Part shown: piece by piece, positions 16,551-24,340 of the stretch
Layout of the letters: every line of letters starts with the position of its first letter
How positions within the stretch are numbered: position 1 is the stretch's first letter
Source: Blastococcus mobilis
Lineage (GTDB): Bacteria; Actinomycetota; Actinomycetes; Mycobacteriales; Geodermatophilaceae
Direction of reading: 5' to 3'
NCBI RefSeq assembly: GCF_900188025.1
Contig: NZ_FZNO01000012.1
Span: 94,390 to 158,389 of the forward strand
Length of the DNA: 64,000 nucleotides
The notes under the pieces: generated by a model
Told to the model about the DNA's origin: nothing
Seen by the model: the letters and a program-made list of their open reading frames with translations, nothing else
Database searches by the model: none
Translations under genes and position numbers: made by a program

Positions 16551-17992
16551 CCGACTTCGACGTGGCAGTGGTCGGCGCGGGGGTCGCGGGGCTGACGGCG
16601 GCGCGGGTGGCGGCGGAGTCGGGGCTCCGCGTCGTCGCCTTCGACCGGCTCTCTCCCGGCGGTCAGCTGGTCAACCTGACGACCGTGCACGACTACCCGG
16701 AGCCGGGCGGGTCGGCGGAGTCCTGGCCGGTGGTCTCGGAACTGGTCGCCCGGGCGGAGGCCGCCGGGGTCACGATGCGCTTCGACGAGGTCACCCACGT
16801 GCGGGCCGGGGAGCCGGTGCGGCTGGAAACCGGGGGCGGCGACGTGACCGCGGGCGCGGTGGTGATCGCCACCGGACTCGGCAACGGACGGCTGGGGCTG
16901 CCCGGTGAGGAGGCGCTCGTCGGCCGGGGCCTGTCGACCTGCGCCGGTTGCGACGGTCCGCTCTACCGCGGCAAGGCCGTCGCCGTGGTCGGTGACGACG
17001 AGTGGACCGCCGAGGAGGCGCTCGAGCTCGCGGAGCTGGCGTCGGCGGTGACGGTGCTGGTGCCGGAGTTGCCGACCTGGTCGGCTGCGCGGGCCGAGCG
17101 GCTCGCCGCGGCCGACCGGGTCGCGGTGGTGACGGGCGCCACGGTCACCGCGGTGCACGCCGACGGTGTGCTGGAGGGGGTCACCGTCCGAACCGCCGAC
17201 GGGGAGCGCGAGCTCGCGGTGCAGGGCGTCTTCCCCTACGTCGGGCGCCGCGGACCGGCCGGGCTGGTCGAGGCCGCGCAGACCGACGAGGAGCAGCGGC
17301 TCGTCACCGAGGACGGCGTGCGCACCGCCGTCCCGACGATGTTCGTGGCCGGCGACGCCCGCGCCCGTGCCGGCCAGACGATGTCGGAGGCCATGGCCGA
17401 CGGGGTCGCGGCGGGCCAGGCGGCGGTGGCCGCGCTGCGCCCGGTGACCGGCCCGAGCCTGACGATCGTCGACCCGACGTCCGGCGTCCTGCCCGCGGAG
17501 GAGGAGGCCGGGTCGCTCGCCGGCGGGACCGCCGGCTGGACGCAGGTCGCGCTCTTCTCCAACTCCAAGCCGAACGCGACCGAACTGCTGCAGGGCATGG
17601 GGGAGCGGCTCAAGGAGCACTGGCAGCTGGCCGACCTGGGCTTCGCCAGCAAGCCGAACGCCTCCACGGCGGCCGACAAGGACACCATCGACTGGCTCGC
17701 CCAGTGCTACAGGATGGTGCTGGTGGCGGTCGGTGATTAGGGCTCGTGCTCGTCGTGGAGTTTCCATGACTCGGTCGAACTGGAGAAGCGTGGCGTCGTG
17801 GCACCCCTCGTGGTGACCGAGACGTTCCTGCCGCTGGTGGAGGCGCAGGCGAAGGCGCGGCGGCTGACCCCGCGCGTTCTCGTGGTGCCGCACCCGGTGG
17901 GCGGGCTGAACGGCGCGGAGTTGGCCGGCCGGATCGAGGCCGCGGCGGCCTCCCTGCTGCCGATGGCCGATCAGGCGCGAGGTACGGCATGA
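16547..17992 (+). CDS. Thioredoxin-reductase-like/UGSC selenoprotein, selenocysteine encoded by UAG
   Basis: Read through TAG 17738-17740, this is one 481-residue protein. Residues ~1-300 are a thioredoxin-reductase-like flavoprotein (VVGAGVAGLTAARVAAE; redox pair CAGC at 132-135; GDARARAGQTMSEA). The NADPH glycine motif is degenerate (AVVGDDEWTAEEA). Residues ~305-481 are a UGSC domain: IVDPTSGVLP, NSKPNATELLQ, then VAVGD-[UAG]-GSCSSWSFHDSVELEKRG and VVVPHPVGGL. In the UGSC family the residue before GSC is selenocysteine or cysteine, so TAG occupies the Sec site (residue 398). Codons after TAG keep strong GC3 bias and the family match continues for 83 codons to TGA, which overlaps the next ATG. 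A SECIS-like hairpin lies just downstream. If TAG were a true stop, a 397-residue protein lacking the redox motif would result. Confidence 0.85.
17752..17770 (+). promoter_or_regulatory. Bacterial SECIS-like hairpin for UAG-directed selenocysteine insertion
   Basis: GUCGUGG (17752-17758) pairs with CCAUGAC (17764-17770) over seven base pairs including one G-U, leaving a five-base loop AGUUU. The loop has G at its second position followed by U, and that G lies 19 nt after the UAG. This fits the known bacterial SECIS rules (short stem, small loop with an early G, ~16-37 nt from the codon). The underlying codons AGT TTC CAT are unusually AT-rich for this gene, as expected if RNA structure constrains them. 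Confidence 0.7.
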
Positions 17993-19032
17993 CCTCGGCC
18001 GTGTCGGACGGCGTGCTCGACCTGGTCGGCGTCACGGAGGACACCTGGCAGGAGGAGGCGCTCGCGCGCGGCTGGGGTGACGGGCTGCCGCTCGTGGCCC
18101 CGACGCCGGCGCGGGTCGAGGCAGCGCTGCGTGCCCTGGAAGGCAGGGAGCTGGAGCTGGGTCCGCTCCCGCCGTCCGGGCTCGTACCGACCCGGCAGAG
18201 TTTCGCCGCGAACGCGGTGATGGCCGGCTGCCGGCCGGCCGATCTGCCGGTGGTGCTGGCGGCGCTGCGGGCGATGCTCGCCCCGGAGTACAACCTGCAC
18301 GGCGTGCTGGCGACGACGCACCCGTGCGCGCCGCTGGTGATCGTCAACGGTCCGGTGCGGACGTCGCTCGGCATCAACTGCGGCACCAACTGCTTCGGCC
18401 AGGGCACGCGGGCCAACGCGGTGATCGGGCGAGCGGTGCAGCTGCTCACGATGAACGTCGGCGGCGCGCGGCCGGGGTCGATGGACCGCGCGACGCAGGG
18501 CAATCCGGCCAAGTACTCGTGGTGCTTCGGCGAGAACGAGGAGGAGAGCCCGTTCGAGCCGTACTCGGTGCGCCGCGGGTTCGCCCCGGGGGAGTCGGTG
18601 GTGACGGTGGCCGCGGCGGAGGGTCCGCACAACATCAACGACCACGGCAGCACGACCGGCGAGGGGCTGCTGATGACCATCGCCGGGACGATGGCGCAGA
18701 CGGGATCGAACAACCTGTACGTGAAGGGCCCGCACTTCCTGGTGCTCGGGCCGGAGCACGCGGCGACGCTGCACCGCGACGGGTGGACGGTCGAGGCGCT
18801 GCGGGAACGGCTGTGGGAGCAGGCGCGCATCCCGGTGTCCCAGGTGTCGGAGGAGAACCACCGCCAGTTCGAGGACTGGGGTGTGCAACCCGACGGCGGC
18901 TTCTACACGGTCAGCACCGGCCCGGAGGTGCTGCACATCCTGGTCGCGGGAGGGGCGGGCAAGCACTCCGCGTGGATCCCCTCGTTCGGCGCGACGGCCG
19001 CCGTGTCGCGCCCGGTGCCGGTCCGCGAATGA
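17989..19032 (+). CDS. Conserved protein of unknown function, UGSC-operon partner A
   Basis: A 347-residue protein starting at an ATG that overlaps the UGSC stop by four bases, so it is translated in step with the selenoprotein. I recognise it as a conserved uncharacterised family but know no function. Visible motifs are WGDGLPLVAPT near residue 25, FAANAVMAGCRPADLPVV, TTHPCAPLVIVNGP, GTRANAVIGRA, GNPAKYSWCFGENEE and VAGGAGKHSAW near the C terminus. Cysteines are conserved around CGTNC. There is no signal peptide or membrane segment. The next gene is a divergent paralogue with the same motif order. Tight coupling suggests the pair works with the selenoprotein. Confidence 0.8.
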   Translation: MTSAVSDGVLDLVGVTEDTWQEEALARGWGDGLPLVAPTPARVEAALRALEGRELELGPLPPSGLVPTRQSFAANAVMAGCRPADLPVVLAALRAMLAPEYNLHGVLATTHPCAPLVIVNGPVRTSLGINCGTNCFGQGTRANAVIGRAVQLLTMNVGGARPGSMDRATQGNPAKYSWCFGENEEESPFEPYSVRRGFAPGESVVTVAAAEGPHNINDHGSTTGEGLLMTIAGTMAQTGSNNLYVKGPHFLVLGPEHAATLHRDGWTVEALRERLWEQARIPVSQVSEENHRQFEDWGVQPDGGFYTVSTGPEVLHILVAGGAGKHSAWIPSFGATAAVSRPVPVRE

Positions 19033-20078
19033 CCGCTGCCGGGAGTCTGCCGGTGGCGGCCGACGACGCCGATCCTTCCGCCGTGCTCGTGGAGCTGCTC
19101 GCGGCCGGGCACGGTGACGGCCTGCCCGTGGTGCCGCCGACGGCCACCCGTCTCTCCGCCATGCTGGCCGGGGTGCGCGACGCCGACGTGTCCTACGGGC
19201 AGGTCCCACCCCTGTTCGGCGATCTGACGGTGCGCGCCGTCGCCTGGTACGCGGTGCTGGCGGGGTGCCGGCCGGCCGAGCTGCCGCTGGTGGTGGCCGC
19301 GTGCCGTGCAGCCCTGGACGACTCGTTCAACCTGCTCGGCATCGCGACGACGACCGGCGCCCCGGCGGTGGCCGTGCTGGTGCACGGGCCGGTGGCCTCC
19401 CGGCTGGGTCTGACGTCGGGCTCCGGCGGGCTCGGCACGGGTAACCGTGCCAATGCCGGCGTGGGGAGGGCGGTGTCCCTGGCGCTGGCCGGACTGGGTG
19501 GTGCGACGGCGGGGCTGACGGACATGACGACCATCGGCTCGCCGGCGAAGTACACGTGTTGCACCGCCGAGGTGCGGCGGGGGCCGCTGCCCTCGCTGGC
19601 GCAGCGGCGGGCGCTCGGGGTGGACGTCGACGCCGTGACGGTGGTGGGGGCCGCCGGTCTGGTGGAGGTGCTGCCGGGGGAGGGATATCGGGAGCCGCCG
19701 TCCGTGCTGGGTCCGGCCGCCGCGGGGATGGCGGGGGTCGCTCTGGCCGCAGGGGACCCGGCGCGCGCCGGGCAGTCCGAGCAGTTCCTGCTCCTGCCGC
19801 CGGAGCCGGCCGAGCTGCTGGCGATGCACGGGTGGGGGTACGACCGGATCGCCGGGTTCCTGTTCGAACAGGGGAACGCGCTCCTGCGGACCGGGGCGTC
19901 CGCACTGGCCTTCCGTGCCGCGGTGCCGGCCTACGCGGCCGACGACCTCCGGGTGGCCGCGTCGGCGGACGACGTCCACGTCGTCGTCACGGGCGGGGCG
20001 GGCGTGAAGATGCTCCTGCTGCCCCCATGGACGGGCGGATCCCGTTCGGTGACCGCGCCCGTCCTGCCGCTCGAGTGA
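19029..20078 (+). CDS. Conserved protein of unknown function, UGSC-operon partner B (paralogue)
   Basis: A 349-residue paralogue of the preceding gene, with ATG overlapping its stop by four bases. Shared motifs in the same order: HGDGLPVVPPT, AVLAGCRPAELPLVV, GTGNRANAGVGRA, GSPAKYTCCTAE and VTGGAGVKMLL. It lacks the CGTNC segment (SGSGG instead) and the HNINDH segment of partner A. A heteromeric complex or successive catalytic roles are possible, but nothing in the sequence fixes this. It ends the rightward UGSC operon. Confidence 0.78.
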   Translation: MTAAGSLPVAADDADPSAVLVELLAAGHGDGLPVVPPTATRLSAMLAGVRDADVSYGQVPPLFGDLTVRAVAWYAVLAGCRPAELPLVVAACRAALDDSFNLLGIATTTGAPAVAVLVHGPVASRLGLTSGSGGLGTGNRANAGVGRAVSLALAGLGGATAGLTDMTTIGSPAKYTCCTAEVRRGPLPSLAQRRALGVDVDAVTVVGAAGLVEVLPGEGYREPPSVLGPAAAGMAGVALAAGDPARAGQSEQFLLLPPEPAELLAMHGWGYDRIAGFLFEQGNALLRTGASALAFRAAVPAYAADDLRVAASADDVHVVVTGGAGVKMLLLPPWTGGSRSVTAPVLPLE

Positions 20079-20164
20079 CCCGGGTCCAGCGGGCCGGGAC
20101 GGGTGTCATCCAGTCGACCCACGACGGTCACGGCCCGGACACCCGGCGATGTTCGGATGGGGCC

Positions 20165-20338
20165 ATGACCCGCACCCCCGCACCCCGGCACGTGCCCGAC
20201 GACGTCAGCGTCGTCGAGGTGTACGGGTCGAAGTTCCTGCTCGAGTGGCTGGACCGGGACGTGCTCGCCGCAGCGGCGGCGCAGCAGCTGGCCGACCGCC
20301 CTCCGGCGGCGCACACACCACAGGACGAGGCGGCCTGA
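20165..20338 (+). CDS. Small hypothetical protein (57 aa)
   Basis: ATG 20165 opens a 57-codon frame with good GC3 bias and a plausible compact core (VSVVEVYGSKFLLEWLDRDVL). No family is recognised and no clear ribosome site is present. It lies 86 bp after partner B and converges on the first ABM paralogue. It might be a short-lived small protein or a chance frame. Confidence 0.4.
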   Translation: MTRTPAPRHVPDDVSVVEVYGSKFLLEWLDRDVLAAAAAQQLADRPPAAHTPQDEAA

Positions 20339-20387
20339 GCCGGCGGGCCGGAGCCCGCGGTCGTGACCGTGGGCTCCGGCCGACCCG

Positions 20388-21008
20388 TCAGACGGTCTCG
20401 GGTACCCGGAGGTGGGCGAGGATGATGTCGAACGCCGCCACCTCCGTGATCTGCGTGCCCATCCGGCTGCTGAAGTCCTGCCGCATCGCCGTGCCGGGGC
20501 CTTCGGCTTCCTTCATGGATTCGCGGCTGTCGTAGGTCACCGCTGTCGCGCTGCGACCGCTCTGCCGGTCCACCATGACGCTGACGCTGCAGAACCCCGG
20601 CAGGTCCTCCATCCGTGGGAGGAGGCCCATGCGGAAGGTGTCGAGCAGCCGATCCATCTGGCCTGGATCCCCCTGGCTCCAGATCACCCGGGCGCAGGCG
20701 CCGTAGTGGAGGCCGTGCATCCGGTGCATCAGCGCGATCTCCCACTCCTGGACCTCGGGCTCGCCGCCCATGACGGCGGCGGTGCGCTCCCGCAGCTCCA
20801 TGACGCCGTCGGCACTCCGCCGCAGCGCTTCCACGTCGGTCCACGACGACGTGACGATGCACCGGCCGGTGTCCCGGTCGCACAACATCGAGAGCCCGAC
20901 GCAGCCCTCCATCTGCTGCACCGCCGGCATGACCGTGTTGCGGACGTAGTAGATCCCGTCGTCCATGGCCTGCGGATTCCCGCGAATGGTGGTGGAACGG
21001 GCATACAT
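20388..21008 (-). CDS. Tandem ABM-like domain protein, paralogue 1
   Basis: A 206-residue protein built of two similar halves of ~95 residues, each resembling the antibiotic-biosynthesis-monooxygenase/dimeric alpha-beta barrel fold. Half 1 has PAVQQMEGCVGLSMLCDRDTGR; half 2 has LPRMEDLPGFCSVSVMVDRQSGR. It starts MYARSTT and ends LAHLRVPETV, both hallmarks shared by all five copies in this window. ATG 21008 has GGAGAGGAG upstream. The function is unknown: small ABM proteins can bind haem or quinones or act as monooxygenases, but no catalytic residue is evident. A conserved hairpin precedes it (21031-21053). Confidence 0.8.
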   Translation of the reverse strand: MYARSTTIRGNPQAMDDGIYYVRNTVMPAVQQMEGCVGLSMLCDRDTGRCIVTSSWTDVEALRRSADGVMELRERTAAVMGGEPEVQEWEIALMHRMHGLHYGACARVIWSQGDPGQMDRLLDTFRMGLLPRMEDLPGFCSVSVMVDRQSGRSATAVTYDSRESMKEAEGPGTAMRQDFSSRMGTQITEVAAFDIILAHLRVPETV

Positions 21009-21030
21009 GCCACCACTCCTCTCCAGAGCG

Positions 21031-21053
21031 GGCGGCGCCCCTGCGGCACCGCC
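21031..21053 (-). promoter_or_regulatory. Conserved leader hairpin of ABM paralogue 1
   Basis: On the minus strand GGCGGTGCC and GGCGCCGCC pair around loop GCAGG, with one U-G pair, 22 nt before the ATG. Equivalent hairpins precede the other four paralogues with compensating stem changes. It could act as RNA or as a DNA operator. Confidence 0.6.
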
Positions 21054-21185
21054 GCACGTCCGAGGGTCCTCGCCGGTCACCCCGGAGGGCAATGACCCCG
21101 GCGGTTCGGCGCTGCACGGGCCCCCCGGCCGCCGCTGCGGGAACCGGAGCGGTGGCCGGTTCCCGCAGGCCCCGCGCGGGAGCGG

Positions 21186-22430
21186 TCAGGCCGGTGCGGC
21201 GATCCTCTCCCGGGCCTGGACGCCGTCGATGAACGTCCGGAGGACGGGGTAGATCTCGGCCTCCCAGCGGGAGCCGCTGAACACCCCGTAGTGGCCGACG
21301 CCGGGCTGCAGGTGGTGGTGCTTGTCCTCGTCCGGGATCCCGGTGCACAGCCGGTGGGCGGCCTCGGTCTGCCCGGGGGAGCAGATGTCGTCCCTGGCGC
21401 CTTCGACGGTGAGCAGGGCCGTGTGGGTGATGGCACCGGGATCGACCGGCTCGCCGCGCCAGGTGAATCGCCCCGTGGCCAGGTGGTGCTCCTGGAAGAT
21501 GCGGCCGACCGTCTCGAGGTAGAACTCCGCGGGGACGTCCATCACCGCGCCGTACTCGTCGTAGAAGGCTCGGGTGTCCGCGGCGCTGGCGGTGTTGCCG
21601 GACACCAGATCCCGGTAGAGCCGCCCGTGCGCGCTCAGGTGCCGCTTCGGGTTCATGGACATGAAGGCCGTCAGCTGGACGACGCCCGGGTAGACGCGCC
21701 GGCCGGCGCCGGCGTAGCGCGCGGGCACGGTGTCGGTGAGCCGGCGTTCGAACCAGGAGATCGGCTTGGTCTCGGCCAGCGTGTTCGTCCGGTTGCGGTT
21801 GACCCGCGTGTCGACCGGTCCGGCCATGAGCGTGAGGCTGCGGGGCTGGGCGGGGTCGCCGGCGGCGGCGAGCAGCGAGACGGCCGCCAGCACGGGGACG
21901 GCGGGCTGGCAGACGGCGACGACGTGGGTGTCGGGACCCAGGTGGCGCAGCGCCTGCATGACGTGCTCGATGTATTCGTCGAGCCCGAACCGTCCGGCTT
22001 CGACCGGGATGTCGCGTGCGTTGTGCCAGTCGAGGGCGTGCACGTCGTGGTCGGCCAGCAGGGTGCGGATGGCGGGTCGGATCAGGGTCGTGAAGTGCCC
22101 GGACATCGGGCCGACGACGAGCACCCGCGGCTGGCCGGTCACCGAGGGCTTCGCGAAGTGGAGCAGGGTCGCGAACGGTGTCCTCGTCAGCGCCGTCTCG
22201 GACACGGCAGCCATCCGGTCGCCCACGGGCACGGCGTCGATGCCGAACGCAGGGCGCTCGTGGGTCGGTCGGGCGTGGGCCACGATGTCGCAGGCCGCCC
22301 GCAGCCGGCGGACGGCGGGCGCACCCGCCAGCGGGGACGGGAGCGAGTGCAGCGCCCGGGCGGTCAGCCCGGACGCGGCGACGACGGGCGCCGTTGCTCG
22401 GCGGTTCAACTCGTAGGCGCGGTAGAGCAC
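21186..22430 (-). CDS. phaZ: Intracellular polyhydroxyalkanoate depolymerase
   Basis: A 414-residue PHA depolymerase of the intracellular type. The nucleophile motif HVVAVCQPAVPVLAAVSL has cysteine in the CQPxxP context typical of PhaZ rather than a lipase Ser. LVVGPMSGHFTTLIRPAIRTLL, HALDWHNARDIP and a C-terminal HHLQPGVGHYGVFSGSRW (catalytic His) complete the family pattern. It releases hydroxyacids from stored polyester in the cytoplasm. GTG 22430 begins MLYRAYELNRR, a normal PhaZ N terminus. Two palindromes lie 30-70 bp upstream and probably regulate it. Confidence 0.9.
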   Translation of the reverse strand: MLYRAYELNRRATAPVVAASGLTARALHSLPSPLAGAPAVRRLRAACDIVAHARPTHERPAFGIDAVPVGDRMAAVSETALTRTPFATLLHFAKPSVTGQPRVLVVGPMSGHFTTLIRPAIRTLLADHDVHALDWHNARDIPVEAGRFGLDEYIEHVMQALRHLGPDTHVVAVCQPAVPVLAAVSLLAAAGDPAQPRSLTLMAGPVDTRVNRNRTNTLAETKPISWFERRLTDTVPARYAGAGRRVYPGVVQLTAFMSMNPKRHLSAHGRLYRDLVSGNTASAADTRAFYDEYGAVMDVPAEFYLETVGRIFQEHHLATGRFTWRGEPVDPGAITHTALLTVEGARDDICSPGQTEAAHRLCTGIPDEDKHHHLQPGVGHYGVFSGSRWEAEIYPVLRTFIDGVQARERIAAPA

Positions 22431-22460
22431 GTGGACCTGCCTGACACGTCGGGGGCAGCG

Positions 22461-22497
22461 AGGTGACGGCGGTCACCTTTACGGAACATATCCGTAA
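22461..22497. promoter_or_regulatory. Two adjacent palindromes upstream of phaZ
   Basis: AGGTGAC at 22461-22467 pairs with GTCACCT (22472-22478) across four bases. Directly beside it, TTACGGA (22479-22485) pairs with TCCGTAA (22491-22497) across five. The second, AT-rich in this GC-rich DNA, has the look of a TetR/GntR-type operator. The position suits control of phaZ and perhaps of the divergent AlaX gene. Confidence 0.6.
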
Positions 22498-22611
22498 TCC
22501 GGGCCGCGCGCCGGAAGGCGGCTCGGTCGGCAGACGTGGCCCGCGGTGCCGTGCCGGTCGCTCGGGACAGCGGATCGTCGCTGAACGCGCGCGAGAGGGC
22601 AGCATGCGGAC

Positions 22612-23352
22612 GTGACCAACCCGACCGATCACCACGGGCACACCCATCGCCTCGACCTCGCCGACCCGACCGTCCGCGAGTGGAACGCGATCGTGCTCGC
22701 TGCCGACCCGGAGCAGGGCATCGTCCTGGACCGGTCGGCCTTCTACCCGGGGGGCGGTGGGCAGCCGCCGGACGAGGGCGTGCTGCTGTGGGGCGGCGTC
22801 CGCACGCGGATCGCCGGCACGCGCAAGGGCGACGAGCTGTACCTGATCCCGGTCGAGGGCGACCCGGTCCCACCGGTGGGGACGGCGGTGCGCGGGGCGC
22901 TGGACGACGAGCGGCGCACGCAGCTGATGCGCACGCACTCCGGGCTGCACGTGCTCACCGGCGTCGTCTTCCGGGACTTCGGTGCGCTGGTGACCGGCGG
23001 CAACATGGAGCCGCTGACCGCTCGGATGGACTTCGACCTCGCCGAGGTGCCGCCGGACTTCAAGGAGCGCATCGCCGAGTCGGTGAACGCCGAGATCGCC
23101 GCGGACCGGCCCATCGAGGTGAAGACGCTGCCGCGGGAGGAGGCGTTCGCGATCCCGGACATCATCCGGACAGCGACCAACCTGCTGCCGCCCGACATCG
23201 AGGTGGTGCGGATCGTCGACATCGTCGGCCTGGACACGCAGGCCGACGGCGGCACGCACGTGGCCTCGACGTCGATGGTGGGCCGGGTGGAGGTCACCAA
23301 GATGGAGAACAAGGGGCGCGGGTTCCGCCGGCTGCGGATCCGCATCGTCTGA
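22612..23352 (+). CDS. Alanyl-tRNA editing protein (AlaX type)
   Basis: A 246-residue free-standing editing factor that hydrolyses mischarged Ser- or Gly-tRNA(Ala). FYPGGGGQPPDEG marks the N-terminal domain. The zinc ligands are THSGLHVL (His109, His113) and QADGGTHVAS near residue 217, where Asp stands in place of the Cys often seen. A basic C terminus (KGRGFRRLRIRI) is normal. GTG 22612 is the first start in frame with the family N terminus. It stands alone, divergent from phaZ. Confidence 0.87.
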   Translation: MTNPTDHHGHTHRLDLADPTVREWNAIVLAADPEQGIVLDRSAFYPGGGGQPPDEGVLLWGGVRTRIAGTRKGDELYLIPVEGDPVPPVGTAVRGALDDERRTQLMRTHSGLHVLTGVVFRDFGALVTGGNMEPLTARMDFDLAEVPPDFKERIAESVNAEIAADRPIEVKTLPREEAFAIPDIIRTATNLLPPDIEVVRIVDIVGLDTQADGGTHVASTSMVGRVEVTKMENKGRGFRRLRIRIV

Positions 23353-23434
23353 GCTCGGTCCGGGACGGGCCGTCTCACTCCGCACCTACCGTGACGGTGG
23401 GCGCTCGTGCGGCCCATGACTCGGGGAGGCCTGC

Positions 23435-24339
23435 GTGCGTACCGGATCCACCGGCCGGATGCGACGGGGCGCCGTCGCGCTGACGGCGACGGCGTGCGTC
23501 CTCACCACCGCCTCGTGCACGTCGGGCGGTGGCTCGGGGGAGTCCGCGGCATCCGGCAGCGCTGCCGCCTCCGCCAGCGAGTCGGGTCGCGGCGCCTACC
23601 TGGCCCTCGGGGACTCGGTGCCGTTCGGGTTCCAGGGCGGTGCGATGGCGAACTTCTCCGACGCCGAGAACTTCGTGGGCTATCCGGAGCTCGTGGGTGA
23701 GGAGCTCGGCCTCGACGTCATCAACGCGTCGTGCCCCGGTGAGACGACGGCGAGCTTCCTGGACGCCACCGCGCAGAGCAACGGCTGCCAGAACTCCCTG
23801 CAGTCGGACTTCGGCTACCGGAGGGCGTACCCGCTGCACGTGCCGTACGAGCCGGCGGACCAGTCGCAGCTGGACTTCGCGCTGGACACGTTGACCGAGA
23901 ACGACGACGTCGAGCTGGTGACCTCCATATCGGGGCCAACGACGTCTTTCTCTGCCAGCAGACGACGCCCGGCCGCTGCACGGATCCCGTGGACGTGCAG
24001 GCGCTGGCGCGGACGCGGGAGACGAACGTCGACCGCATCCTGTCGACGCTGCGCGGCGAGGGCGGGTACGACGGCCAGATCGTCGTGGTCACCTACTACG
24101 GGCTGGACTACGCCGACGCGTTCGGGGACGTGACTCTGGGCCTGGACTCCCGGATCGCCGAGGTGGCGAAGGCGAACAGCGCCGACGTCGCCGACGGCTA
24201 CCGGGCGTTCGAGCGAAGGGCGAACGAGGCCGGCGGCGACTCCGTCGAGGCCGGGCTGGTGCTGCCCAACGACGTGCACCCGACCGAGGAGGGTCAGCGG
24301 CTGCTCGCCGACGCCGTGACCGCGGTCGTGGAGGAGTGA
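23435..24339 (+). pseudogene. SGNH/GDSL-type secreted lipoprotein esterase, one-base frameshift
   Basis: A lipoprotein signal (RRGAVALTATACVLTTASC) leads into an SGNH hydrolase: block I YLALGDSVPFG, block III GANDVF and block V PNDVHPTEEGQRLL. The frame breaks near 23925-23932, at the point where ELVT should join IGANDVFLCQQ; one base appears missing. The frame then resumes from about 23933 and runs to TGA 24339. Corrected, the protein is ~301 residues and all catalytic blocks are intact, so this may be a sequence error rather than decay. It would act outside the cell on lipid or carbohydrate esters. Confidence 0.8.
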
Positions 24340-24340
24340 G

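Noticed and set aside
17738..17992. TAG as a true stop, with a separate 64-residue protein starting GTG 17798
   Set aside because: The frame is continuous, the TAG is at the exact Sec site of UGSC, the codons between TAG and GTG 17798 encode conserved family residues (GSC, HD, ELEK), and there is no ribosome site before 17798. It remains the alternative if no UAG-tRNASec exists.
20128..23385. A 1,085-codon open frame on the minus strand
   Set aside because: It is antisense to AlaX and out of frame with phaZ and ABM paralogue 1; its composition is the Arg/Pro/Gly-rich shadow common in high-GC DNA.
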